A DNA stretch of 64,000 nt from Triticum aestivum (taxonomy: Eukaryota; Streptophyta; Magnoliopsida; Poales; Poaceae): the NCBI RefSeq assembly GCF_018294505.1, contig NC_057813.1:313238900-313302899 (forward strand). Reading direction: 5' to 3'. A program made the position numbers and the translations under genes. The notes beneath the pieces are model-generated. The model ran no database searches. It was not told where the DNA came from and saw only the letters and a list, made by a program, of their open reading frames with translations. Numbering within the stretch: position 1 is the first letter of the stretch; each line of letters starts with the position of its first letter. Shown here in pieces: positions 22,857 through 34,403 of the stretch.

Positions 22857-24855
22857 TAAGCTTGACTTAAGATGAAGCAAGAAGGGGGGCAGTAATCCTC
22901 TTTCTTTATTTTCTTGCCCTTCTTCTCCCGTGCCTCTGTCTCCGTCTCTGTCTCGTCTGACATTTTATGAGGCGGCATGTGCAGATCTTCCCTGATTTTC
23001 AAATCTTGCAAGTCTTTTCTTGCCTTCGGCCCATCCTTGGTCTTATTCGGCATGTTCATCAGTGTTGCGAGCAAGCTCTCAAGGACATTCTTACAGATAT
23101 GCATTTGATCAAGGCAATGAGGTGTATCGAGTTTGTGCCAGTACTCCAAGTCCTAGAACACAGACCTCGTCTTCCATACCTTCAATAGGGGCTCCGGCGC
23201 CTTTCTCATCGTCTTTCCCGGCGCGGGGCACTCCTTCCAGTTTTTCAACAGCTCATCGATTTCGGCACCGCTCCGCTTACGTGGAGGTCCTCGATGCTCA
23301 GCGTGACCATTGAATAGATCTCCACAGTTTCTCCACGAGTCGTCCTGTTCAAGCCATCTTCGATTCCCCATGTACATGATTTTCCCAGACCCGCCATCTT
23401 TCCTTGACGTTAGCTGCTGAGACGTTGTATCATCCATGCACCGCGTGCATCCGTAATATCCATGGCACACCTGGCCTGCCACATATCCGTAACCGAGATA
23501 GTCCTGCACTGTCGTGATCAGCACGGCTCTCATGTTGAAATACTCGCCTTTGCTGGCGTCCCATGTCTTGGCCGGTGTTTTCCATAACGTGTCTAACTCC
23601 TCTTGAAGTAGCCCCAGATACAAATTAATATTATTTCCTGGTTGTTTTAGCCCTTGAATAAGCATGCTCATGTGAATGTACTTCGATTTCATGCACAACC
23701 AGGGGGGTTGTACATCCATACAAACACGGGCCATGTGCTATGGTTGGTGTTATGGTTGCCAAACGGATTCATGCCATCGGTACACACGCCGAGCACGATG
23801 TTCCTTGCATCACATTCAAAATACCGATAGAAGTTGTTCAACGCTCTCCACTGGCTTCCATCCTTCACGTGTCTCAGCTTCGGATCATCTCCATCGTCGG
23901 GCTTCTTCCTCTCCGCGTGCCAGCGCATTAGCTTTGCTTCCTTGGGATCTACCAAATACCTCTGGAGACGGGGAGTGATCGGTAAGTACCATACAACTTT
24001 CTGGGGACATTTCTTCCCGGCCTTCTTGTATCGAGAAGCATTGCACACCGGACAGCTTGTTTTTTCCGCGTGCTCCTTCCGATAAATTATGCAATTGTTG
24101 ATGCATGCATGGTATCTAACGTGTGGCAGATCAAGAGGGCACACGATCTTCTTGTCCTCATCAACACTAGTAGGACATAGATTACCCGCGGGAAGAACAT
24201 CCATTAGGTACTTGAGATGCTCATCGAGGCTAGTGTCGGTCCATTTGTTTTTAGCCTTCGTCTTCAGGAGTTGGAGCGTGAAACTCAAGCGGGTCACCTC
24301 AGGATTGCAACCATCATACAATGGAGTGTTTGAGTCTACCACCAGTTTCTCCAGCTTAGCCTCCTCTCTAGAAGCAGCTCTCTCAGTACTCGTCTCCTTG
24401 CGAAGCAATGCTTGAACATGAGGGTCCCGCACGATTGAACTTAGTACCGACGAACTCTGCTGCGTGGAGCCCATGTCGTTCTCTCCGCCGCCATGTCCAG
24501 CCCCTTCTCCTCCGCCATGTCCGACCCCTTCTCCGCCGCCATGTCCGGCCTCTTCCCCGCCGCCATTATCGATCATCTCTTCGTCTTGCCCCGTGTCATC
24601 ATTGCCTGCCCCGTCGGCATCCTCAACATCGTCATCCTCATCTTCAGTTATCCATCGAGTATAGCCATCCATAAAACCAGTCATGAGCAGGTGCGCTTTG
24701 ACACGACCATCGTCATAGGGGTCGAGCCAAACTATTCCTTTGCATTTTCGACACGGACATAAAACCTCTGTCAGGTTATTTTCTTTCATGTCCTGCACCG
24801 CCGACCGCAACCACCTGTCCACCATCGTTCCACTGACCATCATGAACGTCTGCAC
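22857..24855 (-). pseudogene. CACTA TNP2-like transposase (broken and truncated)
   Basis: The first frame (23689-24855, 388 codons) has a transposase-associated Cys motif (VLCPCRKCKG, C33/C35/C38), then an acidic stretch, a Gly/His repeat at residues 97-125, and the start of the Transposase_21 (TNP2) region from about residue 205. Its clearest blocks are ITPRLQRYLVDPKEAKLM and CTDGMNPFGNHNTNHSTWPV. A frameshift near 23700 moves the reading to 23153-23734 (PPWLCMKSKYIHMSMLIQG, QVCHGYYGCTRCMDD). Another break near 23150 leads to 22856-23149 (HICKNVLESLLATLMN), ending at the LTR junction. The family cuts and moves CACTA elements; this copy cannot. Confidence 0.88.
24481..24567 (-). repeat. In-frame Gly/His-rich repeat in the CACTA transposase
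   Basis: Residues 97-125 repeat the unit GHGGGEGxG about three times after an acidic stretch. The DNA is a near-tandem 24- to 27-base repeat with ccgccatgtccggcc words. Confidence 0.8.
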
Positions 24856-25500
24856 GGTAATAATAAAACAAATTTATTATAAAAATGCATGCATGCATCA
24901 AAGTCATACAAAAATTTGGCATGACCTTCCCCAAAAATAGGACATATATGGATCTAGAGTTTGCCCGGAATTCGCCGAAACGGAAATAAATTGACATTTC
25001 GGCAAAACATAGGCAACTCAAAAGCACAATTTGGCGTCAACTCATGCCACACACACAATCTCCACAAACATATCACACACACATAAACATATTTCCATTT
25101 TGCAAAAGCATGAATTTTTCATCACCTCAATCTCGAGATCGAGCACACGGAGATGAGATGATGATGTAGGGAGATCAAAAGTGCCCAAAGCTCTTCTTGA
25201 CAAAGATAGATCTAGTTAGGGGGCAAATAGGTCACTTAACTAAATGCTACATCTACCTAGCTACCTAATTTGGGAGGAGACAACTTCAACTAGTGGAGGG
25301 GGAAGGAAAAAGAGAAAGGAGATGCATTAATGGAGATGGTGTAGTTAGGTAGGAGTAATGAAGAGAGAGAAAGGTAGGTAGAAGAGGGAGAGTAATGGGG
25401 GAGAAGTGTTGAGGAAGAAGAAGAGTGAGAGTGGGAGGTAGGGGAAAGGTAAGAGAGGAGGGGGAGGGGAGGGGACGGGTGGGGAAAAGGGGGTGGGTTG
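24856..25500 (-). other. CACTA 5' untranslated region
   Basis: This lies between the transposase start and the subterminal repeats. It is AT-rich near 24860-25100 and purine-rich near 25290-25500 (long g/a runs). I see no coding sequence. Confidence 0.5.
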
Positions 25501-25883
25501 GTGCGGATTAGCAGTAGCGCGGGACGTAAAACACGCTGCTGATAAGAAAGTAGCAGCAGCGCGCTTTCGGTAGAAGCGCTACTACTAACCGGGACAAAAA
25601 CTGTGTCCCATTTGAAAATTAGCAGCAGCGACCTTAGAAAAAGTGCGCTACTACTACATCCATAGCAGTAGCGCGGCTCTCGGAACCGTGCTGCTACTAA
25701 ATGCGGTTTGGGGGGCACTGTCGGTCGATATTTGTAGAAGCGCGGGTAACACCAAGCGCGCTACTTCTAAACTCTTGTCAGTAGCGGGTTTTACATACCC
25801 GCGCTACTGCTAATTAGCACCAACGCTCCTTTTTGAGCCACGCTGCTGCTAAGATTCTGTGTATAGGCTTTTCCCTAGTAGTG
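25500..25883 (-). repeat. CACTA subterminal repeats and terminal inverted repeat
   Basis: Short words such as gcagtagcgcg, agcagcagcgcgctt and gcgctactactaa recur in both orientations, as is usual for binding sites of CACTA accessory proteins. The outermost bases are CACTACTAGGGAAAAG on the minus strand. Confidence 0.8.
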
Positions 25884-25889
25884 TCTCCC

Positions 25890-28720
25890 TCCTCTACATG
25901 GCATTGAACATAGGATCGACCTCATCCCCGGCGCACCTCTTCCAAACAAGGCTCCCTACCGCATCAACCCCGAAGAAATTAAGGAGATCCAACAGCAAGT
26001 ACAACAACTCATCGACAATAGACATGTAGGTGAAAGCTTAAGCCCTCGTGTTGTTCCCGTTATACTTGTGCCCAAGCAAGATGGTAGTTTTCACATGTGC
26101 TCAGATTGTAGGCCCATCAATGCTATCACCGTTCATTATAGGCACCCCATTCGTCACCCAGATGATATGCTAGATGAACTTAGCGGCACCACCATTTTCT
26201 CAAAAATTGATCTTAAAAGTGGCTATTATCAAATCCGCATACAAGAACGTGATGAATGGAAAACCACTTCCAAAACAAAATTTGGCTTGTACGAAGTGGT
26301 TGGTTATGCCTATGGGTTTGTCGGAAGCTCCCGGTACTTTCATGCGTCTTATGCATTTTGTGCTTCGTCCTTACATTGGAGTGTTTGTTGTGGTCTACTT
26401 CGATGACATTCTTGTATTTAGCAAATCCATGAAAGAGCATCTAAGTCATGTTAGGGCTGTTTTGCAAACTGTTCGCAAGGAACGTCTTTATGCCAACATG
26501 AAAAAGTGCACATTTGGTGTTGACAAGCTTGTTTTCTTGGGTTTTGTTGTTTCTTCCAAGGGTGTACATGTTGATGAATCTAAAATTGAAGCAATTAAAA
26601 CTTGGCCCCAACCCACCAATTTGCAACAAGTGTGTAGCTTTGGCCTTGCGGGTTTCTATCGTCGCTTTGTGAAAGACTTTAGCACCATCGCCGCACCTTT
26701 GCATGCTTTGAGTAAGAAAAATGCTCCTTTTGTTTGGGGACCTTTGCATCTACCACTTTTGATGAGCTCAAGTCTTTGCTTACTCATGCTCCGATTCTTT
26801 CTTTACCCAACTTTGACAAAACTTTTGAGGTTCATTGCGATGCAAGTGGTACCGGAATTGGTGGAGTTTTGATGCAAGAAAAGCGAGCTATTGCATATTT
26901 TAGTGAAAAACTCTCTAGTGCTCAACTCATTACCCCATCTATGACAAAGAATTGTATGCTTTAGTGCGTGTGTTACATGTGTGGGAGCATTACCTTAGAC
27001 CACATGAGTTTGTCATACATACCGATCATGAAACACTTAAATACCTTAAAGGTCAAACAAAGTTGAATAAACAACATACTAAATGGAGTGAATTCATTGA
27101 ATCTTTTCCCTATGTGATCAAGTACATTAAGGGCAAAGAAAATGCGGTGGCAGATGCCCTTTCCCGCAAATGCATGTTACTTACTCAACTTGAATTGAAT
27201 GTAGTTGGATTTGATCATATCAAAGATTTGTATGAACGTGATGTGACTTTTGCTACTCCTTATGCTAAGTGTGTGTCGCATACTTCTTGGGAACGATATT
27301 ATATCAAAGATGGTTATCTTATGATAGCTAACAAACTATGCATTCTCGAGTCTTCTCTTCGTTTGTTGCTTTTGCAAGAGGCTCACGGAGGTGGACTCAT
27401 GGGACACTTTGGGCGTGACAAGACTTTTGCCACGCTTTCCAAGAACTATTATTGGCCCAAGATGTTTCGCGATGTTGCCCGCTTCACCAACCGGTGCTCT
27501 ACATGTTGCAAAGCTAAGTCACAATCTCAATCCCATGGTTTACATATGCCTTTACCTATTCCATATCAACCTTGGGAAGACATTAGCATGGATTTTGTGC
27601 TTGGATTACCTAGGACTCAAAATGGCAAGGACTCCGTTTTTGTTGCCGTGGATCGATTCTCTAAAATGGCTTATTTTATACCATGCAATAAGATAGACGA
27701 TGCTTCACATGTTGCCAATCTCTTTTGTAGGGAAATCTTGAGGTTGCACGGTGTGGAAAGACAATTGTGTCGGATCGAGCCGTCAAGTTCATAAGCTACT
27801 TTTGGAAGATGCTATGCTCCAAGCTCGGAATCAAGCTACTCTTCTCCACGGCGTATCATCCTCAAACCGATGGCCAAACAGAAGTCACCAACCGGACGCT
27901 TGCAACTCTCCTAGTGTGTTGATCAAGAAGAACATCAAGGAGTGGGAGGAGTGCCTACCCGTCACCGAGGACGCCTACAACCGAGCAAGACACTCTACCA
28001 CCGGCAAGTCCCCCTTCGAAGTCGTCTACGGTTTCAACTCTTTGTCGCCATTGGACATCCTCCCTCTACCGCTTCAAGAACAAGCAAACATGGACGCAAG
28101 TGCAAGAGCCACCTACCTCAAGAAGATGCATGAAGAAACACGTTCCACGATCGAGCGCCAAGTACAACGACTCACCGCCAAGCTCAACATCAACAAGTCT
28201 CCGATGGTGTTCCAACCGGGTGATCAAGTATGGATACATCTCCGCAAAGACTGCTTCCCCAAGGAATGCAAGTCCAAGCTACTCCCGAGAGACGACGGAC
28301 CATTCAAGGTGATTGCACGCTAAAACGACAACGCCTACAAGGTTGACATCCCACGTGACAAGTACAACATGAGCGACATCTTCAACGTCAAAGACTTGGC
28401 CAAGTACCATGGTGATGAAGAGCACGATCTGTGGATGGATCTCTCCCAAGGGGGGGAGATGATACAGAGCATCCCTCAACTACCCACACCGACACTCCAT
28501 CACCACCGCAAGCACCAAGAGGACCAATGACAAGAGCACGTGCACGCGCCATCGACAATGAGGTTGACTCTATCCTCTTCGAGTTTCGTTCGGTTTCACA
28601 TGGGAATGAGATCCTCAAACCGAAGACCAACGCGAGGAAGCAAGGACGGAGACCCAAGTGTCCAAGGAGAAGAAGGAGGAAGAAGGCCACGGGAAGCACC
28701 AAGGAGAAGGGCCCCTAGAC
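25890..28720 (+). pseudogene. Gypsy B RT, RNase H, integrase and C-terminal domain (broken)
   Basis: RT is at 25890-26700: [36 protein letters not shown] and the catalytic [11 protein letters not shown] (near 26390), with frameshifts around 26290 and 26640. RNase H is at about 26820-27170: EVHCDASGTGIGGVL and ADALSRK. Integrase is at 27370-28000: zinc region [10 protein letters not shown] and [24 protein letters not shown], a second Asp block (VSDRAVKF) after another frameshift near 27770, and [12 protein letters not shown]. The C-terminal region at 28200-28720 has GDQVWIHLRKDCFP, DDGPFKV and GPMTRARARAIDNEVDS, then a very basic tail before the stop at 28718-28720. At least four indels break it. 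Confidence 0.88.
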
Positions 28721-29501
28721 CCTCCGGCCCGGCCCCCTGCCCCAGGGGGCCCGGGCATTCGGTTGTGCCCAGGACCGTCCCCCTGGCCACCCCGGGTGCC
28801 CGGCTGAAACCTGGGCCACGCCCCAGCCTACCCCGGGTGCCCGTGTCCTCAACCCTAGGTGCCCAGCCTCCCGCTCGCCAGCTCCCAGCCGCCCCTCTGG
28901 GTGCCCGGGACTTGGGCCCCCGGGTGCCCGACCCTTCCTAGCCGGCTCACTAGACAGCCTGGGTGCCCGGCCTCTTTGCCTCGGGTGCCCGGCCGAACCT
29001 GGGAGCAAGTCCCCTATCGGTCCGGGTGCCCGGCCGGTCCCTCCCTGGGTGCCCAGACCCTTCCTCCGTGGCTATGTTTTTTGGGGAACTTTTTGGTCCT
29101 TTGTACCCCTCTTTCCCCAAGTTTCGTCCCTAGCCTTTATTTACTCTTAACCTAGCTCATTTGGAAGGTTTGCAAAGTATTAGATAAAACATTGTGAACT
29201 TTGCTCCTTGTATCCCCTCCTCTTTGGAGATCAAGCCCCCACCTAGGGTAGAATCCTTTGGATTGTCAAGGCCTCCTCTTGGAGAAGATCATCATCAAGA
29301 CCTCACCTAGTGGGAAGAACTTACCTAGTGCTATTCTCCTTGAATTGTTCATGTAATCTTGTGGATCTCAAGTATGCTACTCTAGTGGATGTGATATTTG
29401 GGTTTGTTTGAGTGTTTTGTTCCTTGTGTTCTTGAGTGTTCTTCCTCCTTTTCCCCCCTCCAAGTGTGAAAAGATCCCCTCTAGGGTTTGACCCTACAAC
29501 A
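28721..29501 (+). repeat. Gypsy B 3' end and LTR (start approximate)
   Basis: The outer end (ccctctagggtttgaccctacaaca) matches the Gypsy A LTR tip. The inner boundary is uncertain because a GC-rich palindrome array follows the pol stop. The part from 29070 to 29501 is AT-richer and looks like an LTR R-U5 region. Confidence 0.6.
28791..29056. repeat. Array of short palindromes, unit CCGGGTGCCCGG
   Basis: Units are near 28791, 28832, 28855, 28897, 28919, 28958, 28980, 29021 and 29044. The core is CCGGG-TG-CCCGG; variants such as cctgggtgcccag keep pairing between the arms. The spacing is irregular. It occupies the position where related Gypsy A has the GCGGTAGTACCGC array. Confidence 0.85.
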
Positions 29502-31018
29502 CAAGAGCTCAAGCTTGGGGATGCCCAAGGCACCCCAAGTAAATATTCAAGGAGACTCAAGCGTCTAAGCTTAGGGATGCCTCGGAAGGCATCCCATCTT
29601 TCTTCAACAAGTATCGGTATGTTTTCGAATTCGTTTCGTTCATGTGATATGTGCAAATCTTGGAGCGTCTTTTGTGTTTATTTTTCACTTTGCTTTTATG
29701 CACCATGTTGGTATGAGATACTCCATGGTTGATTTATAGAATGCTCATTGCACTTCACTTATATCTTTTGAGTATGGCTTTATAGAATGCTTCATGTGCT
29801 TCACTTATATCATTTGAAGTGTGGATTGCCTGTTTCTCTTCACATAGAAAACCGATGTTCGTAGAATGCTCTTTTGCTTCACTTATATTTGTTAGAGCAT
29901 GATATTTTGTAGAAAGAATTAAACTCTCATGCTTCACTTATATCTATTTAGAGAGTCAATAGGAATTGGTCAATTTCATGGTTAGTCATAAAATCCTACA
30001 TAAAACTTATGGATCACTGAATATGATATGTTTGATTCCTTGCAATAGTTTTGCAATATAGAGATGGTAAATATGTGGGAAGTACTAGTAAATGGTTGTG
30101 GTTAAGTAAGAATATTGGTGTTAAGGTTTGTGATTCCCGAAGAATGCACGTATAGTCTCTCGTTATTCTATGAAAGTTGGAGTGCAATTTATCCATGATT
30201 GTCTTCCTTATGAGTGGCGGTCGGGGACGAGCGATGGTCTTTTCCTACCAATATATCCCCCTAGGGGCATGCGTAGTAGTACTTTTCTTCGAGGGCTAAT
30301 AAAATTTTGCAATAAGTATATGAGTTCTTTATGACTAATGTGAGTCCATGGATTATACGCACTCTTACAATTCCACAATTTGCTAGCCTCTACGGTACCG
30401 TGCATTGCCCTTTCTCACCTCGAGACATGGTGCAAACTTCGCCGGTGCATCCAAACCCCGTGATATGATACGCTCTATCACACATAAGCCTTATTATATC
30501 TTCCTCAAAATAGCCACCATACCTACCTATTATGGCCTTTCCATGTCCATTCCGAGATATATTGCCATGCAACTTCCACCGCTTCCTTTTGATGACTTGA
30601 GCATTCATTGTCATATTGCTTTGCATGATCATATAGCTGACATAGTAGTTGTGGCTCAGCCACCGTGCATCATTTTTATACATGTTACCCTAGATCATCT
30701 GTCGGAGGCATTCATATAGAGTCATATTTTGTTATAGGTATCGAGTTGTAATTTTTATTTCTATTGAGTTATAAGTAAATAGAAGTGTGATGATCATCAT
30801 TTTTAGAGCACTGCCCCAGTGAGGAAAGGATGATGGAGACTATGATTCCCCCATAAGTCGGGATGAGACTGTGAACATTGAGGGGAAGAAAGAAAGAAAA
30901 AAAGAAAGGAAAAAAGAAAGGAAAAAAGAAAGAAAAAAGAAAAAATAATAAGAGAGAGAAGGGGCATTGTTAGTATCCTTTACCACACTTGTTCTTCCAA
31001 GTAGCACCATGTTTTTAC
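29502..31018 (+). mobile_element. Athila-type Gypsy internal region, plus strand, non-coding
   Basis: It begins in caagcttggggatgcc text and contains repeated gcttcacttatat words. The piece at about 30195-30560 is the reverse complement, with differences, of 32850-33150. A (GAAA)n tract is at 30885-30946. No protein domain is readable. At about 31018 it joins the middle of an LTR, so a deletion removed the polypurine tract and the LTR start. Confidence 0.6.
30885..30946. repeat. (GAAA)n-type purine tract
   Basis: This is a run of gaaag and gaaaa words; it makes false Phe/Ser-rich frames on the minus strand. Confidence 0.9.
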
Positions 31019-32316
31019 GTGATGCAACTCCACGGAGAATTATTTTGGAATATTTGTGATTTTTGGGAGTTGGAATCACCGCAAACGGAGGCCCACACGG
31101 ACCACGATACACCAGGGCGTGCCCAAGGCCCTGGCGCATGGTGGTGGGTTGTGCTCACCTCGTACGTCGGTTGGAGCTCTACTTTGGGCGCAAGGAAGCT
31201 TATATCCGGAAAAAAAATCATGTAAAAAGATCAGCGCAATCGGAGTTACGGATCTCCGGGAATATAAAAAACGGTTTTTGGCCAGATCTGGGGAACGCGA
31301 AACAGAAGAGAATAGAGAGGGAGATCCAATCTCGGAGGGGCTCCTGCCCCTCCGCCGCCATGGAGGCCATGGACCAGAGGGGGAACCTCCTCCCATCTAG
31401 GGGGGAGGCCAAGGAAGAAGAAGAAGGTGGGGGCTCTCTCCCCCTCTCTCCCGGTGGCGCCGGAGTGCTGCCGGGGCTAGGATGGTGACGGCGATCTACA
31501 TCAACAACCTTTCTATCGTCAACACCAACTTTCTCCTCCTCTATGCTGCGGTGTAACACCTCTCCCCCCCACTATAATCTCTACTTAAACATGGTGCTCA
31601 ACTCCATATATTATTTCCCAATGATCTATGGTTATCCTATGATGTTTGAGTAGATCCGTTTTGTCCTATGGGTTAATCGTGATCTTGGTTGGTATGATTG
31701 TATATTTTATTTATGGTGCTGACCTACGGTGCCCTCCGTCTCGCTCAAATGTGAGGGGCTCCCGCTGTAGGGTGTTGCAATATGTTCATGGTTCGCTTAT
31801 GGTGGGTTGCGAGAGTGACAGAAACTTAAACCCGAGTAGGTGGGGTATGACGTATGGGAGTAAAGAGGACTTGATACTTAATGCTATGGTTCGGTTTCAC
31901 GACCTTAATGAACTTTAGTAGTTGTGGATGCTTTCTAGAGTTCCAACCATAAGTGCATATGATCCAAGTAGAGAAAGCAAAGATCATGCCTCTCCCTCAT
32001 ATAAAATTACAAGAATAATTACCGGTACTTGTTATCGATTGCCTAGGGACAAATGACTTTCTTGTTGACAAAAGCTATCTACTTTTATTACCTTGAAATT
32101 TATTATTAGTTTTATTCTTGCAAAGTACTCGTAGTTTTATTCTCGCAAATTAGTTTCATACTTGTTTTAGGTAAAGCGTATCAAGCGTGCGTAGAGTTGT
32201 ATTCGTGGTCGATAGAACTTGAGGGAATATTTGTTCTACTTTAGCTCCTTGTTGGGTTCGACACTCTTGCTTATCGAAAGGGGCTACAATATATCCACTA
32301 TACTTGTGGGTTATCA
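31019..32316 (+). repeat. Athila-type (Fatima-like) LTR, 5' truncated, plus strand
   Basis: The end tatacttgtgggttatca is a typical LTR end of this group as I remember it. The start (expected tgatacgtctcc) is missing. The sequence includes a GC-rich leader-like part (31310-31480) and an AT-rich end. At 32317 a second element's LTR tip begins without a gap. Confidence 0.6.
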
Positions 32317-32849
32317 TGATGTCTACTACGCAACCTTCTTCTTGTAGGCGTTGTTGGGCCTCCAAGTGCAGAGGTTTGTAGGACAGTAGCAAATTTCCCT
32401 CAAGTGGATGACCTAAGGTTTATAAATCCGTGGGAGGCGTAGGATGAACATGGTCTCTCTCAAACAACCCTGCAACCAAATAACAAACAGTCTCTTGTGT
32501 CCCCAACACACCCAATACAATGGTAAATTGTATAGGTGCACTAGTTCGGCGAAGAGATGGTGATACAAGTGCAATATGGATGGTAGATATATGTTTTTAA
32601 TCTGAAAATATAAAAACAGCAAGGTAGCAAGTGGTAAAACTGAGCGTACATGATATTGCAATGCTTGGAAACAAGGCCTAGGGTTCATACTTTCACTAGT
32701 GCAAGTTCTCTCAATAATAATAACATAATTGGATCATATAACTATCCCTCAACATGCAAAAAAGAGTCACTCCAAAGTCACTAATAGCGGAGAACAAACG
32801 AAGAGATTATTGTAGGGTATGAAACCACCTCAAAGTTATTCTTTCCGAT
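32317..32849 (-). repeat. Sabrina-like 3' LTR, truncated
   Basis: It aligns with 35530-36063 (same gatgtctact...cctccaagtgcagagg text). The match ends near a short shared word (attggctat against attgggctat), which fits deletion by microhomology. Confidence 0.85.
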
Positions 32850-34400
32850 TGGCTATGGAAATGGCATAATAGGTAGGTATGGTGGTTGTTTTGAGGAAGG
32901 TATATGGTACGTGTATGGTATCGGCGAAAGTTGCGCGACACAAGACAGGCTAGCAATGATGGAAGGGTGAGAGTGCACATAATCCATGGACTCAACATTA
33001 GTCATAAAGAACTCACATACTTATTGCAAAAATCTCTTAGTTATCGAAACGAAGTACTACGTGCATGCTCCTAGGGGGATAGTTTGGTAGGAAAAGACCA
33101 TCGCTCATCCCCAACCGCCACTCATAGGGAAGACAATAAATAAATAAATCATGCTCCAACTTCATCACATAACGGTTCACCATACGTGCATGCTACGGGA
33201 ATCACCTACTTTAACACAAGTATTTCTCAAATTCACAATTACTCCACTAGCATGACTCTAATATTACCATTCTCATATCTCAAAACAATCATAAGGAATG
33301 AAACTTCTCTTAGTATTCAATGCACTTTATATGAAAGTTTATATTATATCCTTCTTGGATGCCCACCATATTAGGACTAAATTCATAACCAAATACAATT
33401 ACCATGATGTTTAAGACTCTCAAAATAATATAAGTGAAGCATGAGAGTTCATCTATTTCTTCAAAATAAAACTACCGTCGTGCTCTAAAAAGATATAAGT
33501 GAAGCACTAGAGCAAACGACAAACTACTCAAAAAGACATAAGTGAAGATAAATGAGTAGTCGAATAATTATGTAACTATGTGAAGACTCTCTAACATTTA
33601 AGAATTTTAGATCTTGGGATATTATTCAAACAGCAAGCAAAAAAGTGACGCTCCAAGCAAAACACATATCATGTGGTGAATAAAAATATAGCTCCAAGTA
33701 AAGTTACCGATGAATGAAGACGACAGAGGGGATGCCATCCGGGGCATACCCAAGCTTAGGCTCTTGGTTGTCCTTGAATATTACCTTGGGGCACCTTGGG
33801 CATCCCCAATCTTAGGCTCTTGCCACTCCTTATTCCATAGTCCATCGAATCTTTACCCAAAACTTGAAAACTTCACAACACAAAACTCAACAGAAAACTC
33901 GTAAGCTCCGTTAGTATAAGAAAATAAACCACCACTTTTGGTACTGTTGTGAACTCATTCTAAATTTATAATGGTGTAATATCTACTTTATTCAGACTTC
34001 TCTATCGTTCATACCCTCCGATACTACTCATAGGTTCATCAAAATAAGCAAACAACACATAGAAAACAGAATCTATCAAAAATAGAACAGTTTGTAGCTT
34101 CGAAAATTCTGAAATAAATTGGTGCACATGAGGAATTTGTCTATTAACCTTTGTCAAAAAGAATCAACTTAAAATCACTCTTCTATAAAAAATGACAGCT
34201 AATATCGTGAGCGCAAAGTTTCTGTTTTTACAGCAAGATCACATTAACTTTCACCCAAGTCTTCCCGAAGGTTCTACTTGGCACTTTATTGAAACAGAAG
34301 CTATAAAACATGATTAATACAGTATCTTAATCATGTGGACACACAAAAATAGTAGGGTTAAATGTTGGGTTGTCTCCCAACAAGCACTTTTCTTTAATGC
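32850..34400 (-). other. Internal non-coding part of the Sabrina-like element
   Basis: AT-rich text with repeated ataagtgaagca words (33425-33560). It matches 29502-30580 in reverse orientation over several stretches. I see no coding sequence. Confidence 0.6.
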
Positions 34401-34403
34401 CTT

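Larger units (their letters stand above)
22857..25883 (-). mobile_element. CACTA transposon, 5' part, minus strand
   Basis: The right end reads cttttccctagtagtg on the plus strand, which is CACTACTAGGGAAAAG on the minus strand: a CACTA terminal inverted repeat. Inside it are subterminal repeats rich in agcagcgcg-type words (25500-25860) and then a TNP2-type transposase gene. The 3' part, including the rest of the transposase and the second terminal repeat, is missing at the junction with the LARD-like LTR at 22856/22857. The 3 bases after the terminus are tct. It lies within Gypsy B sequence on its right side. Confidence 0.88.
25884..29501 (+). mobile_element. Gypsy B, 3' two-thirds, plus strand
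   Basis: It starts inside pol just upstream of RT (right of the CACTA end) and runs to a 3' LTR that ends ccctacaaca at 29501. Gag, protease and the 5' LTR are absent. It is the same family as Gypsy A by peptide identity (for example NGKDSV and [13 protein letters not shown]). Confidence 0.8.

Noticed and set aside
28596..29008. Gly/Pro/Arg-rich minus-strand frames
   Set aside because: They are antisense translations of the Gypsy B palindrome array and the pol C-terminus.
30840..31139. Phe/Ser-rich minus-strand frame
   Set aside because: It is a translation of the (GAAA)n tract.
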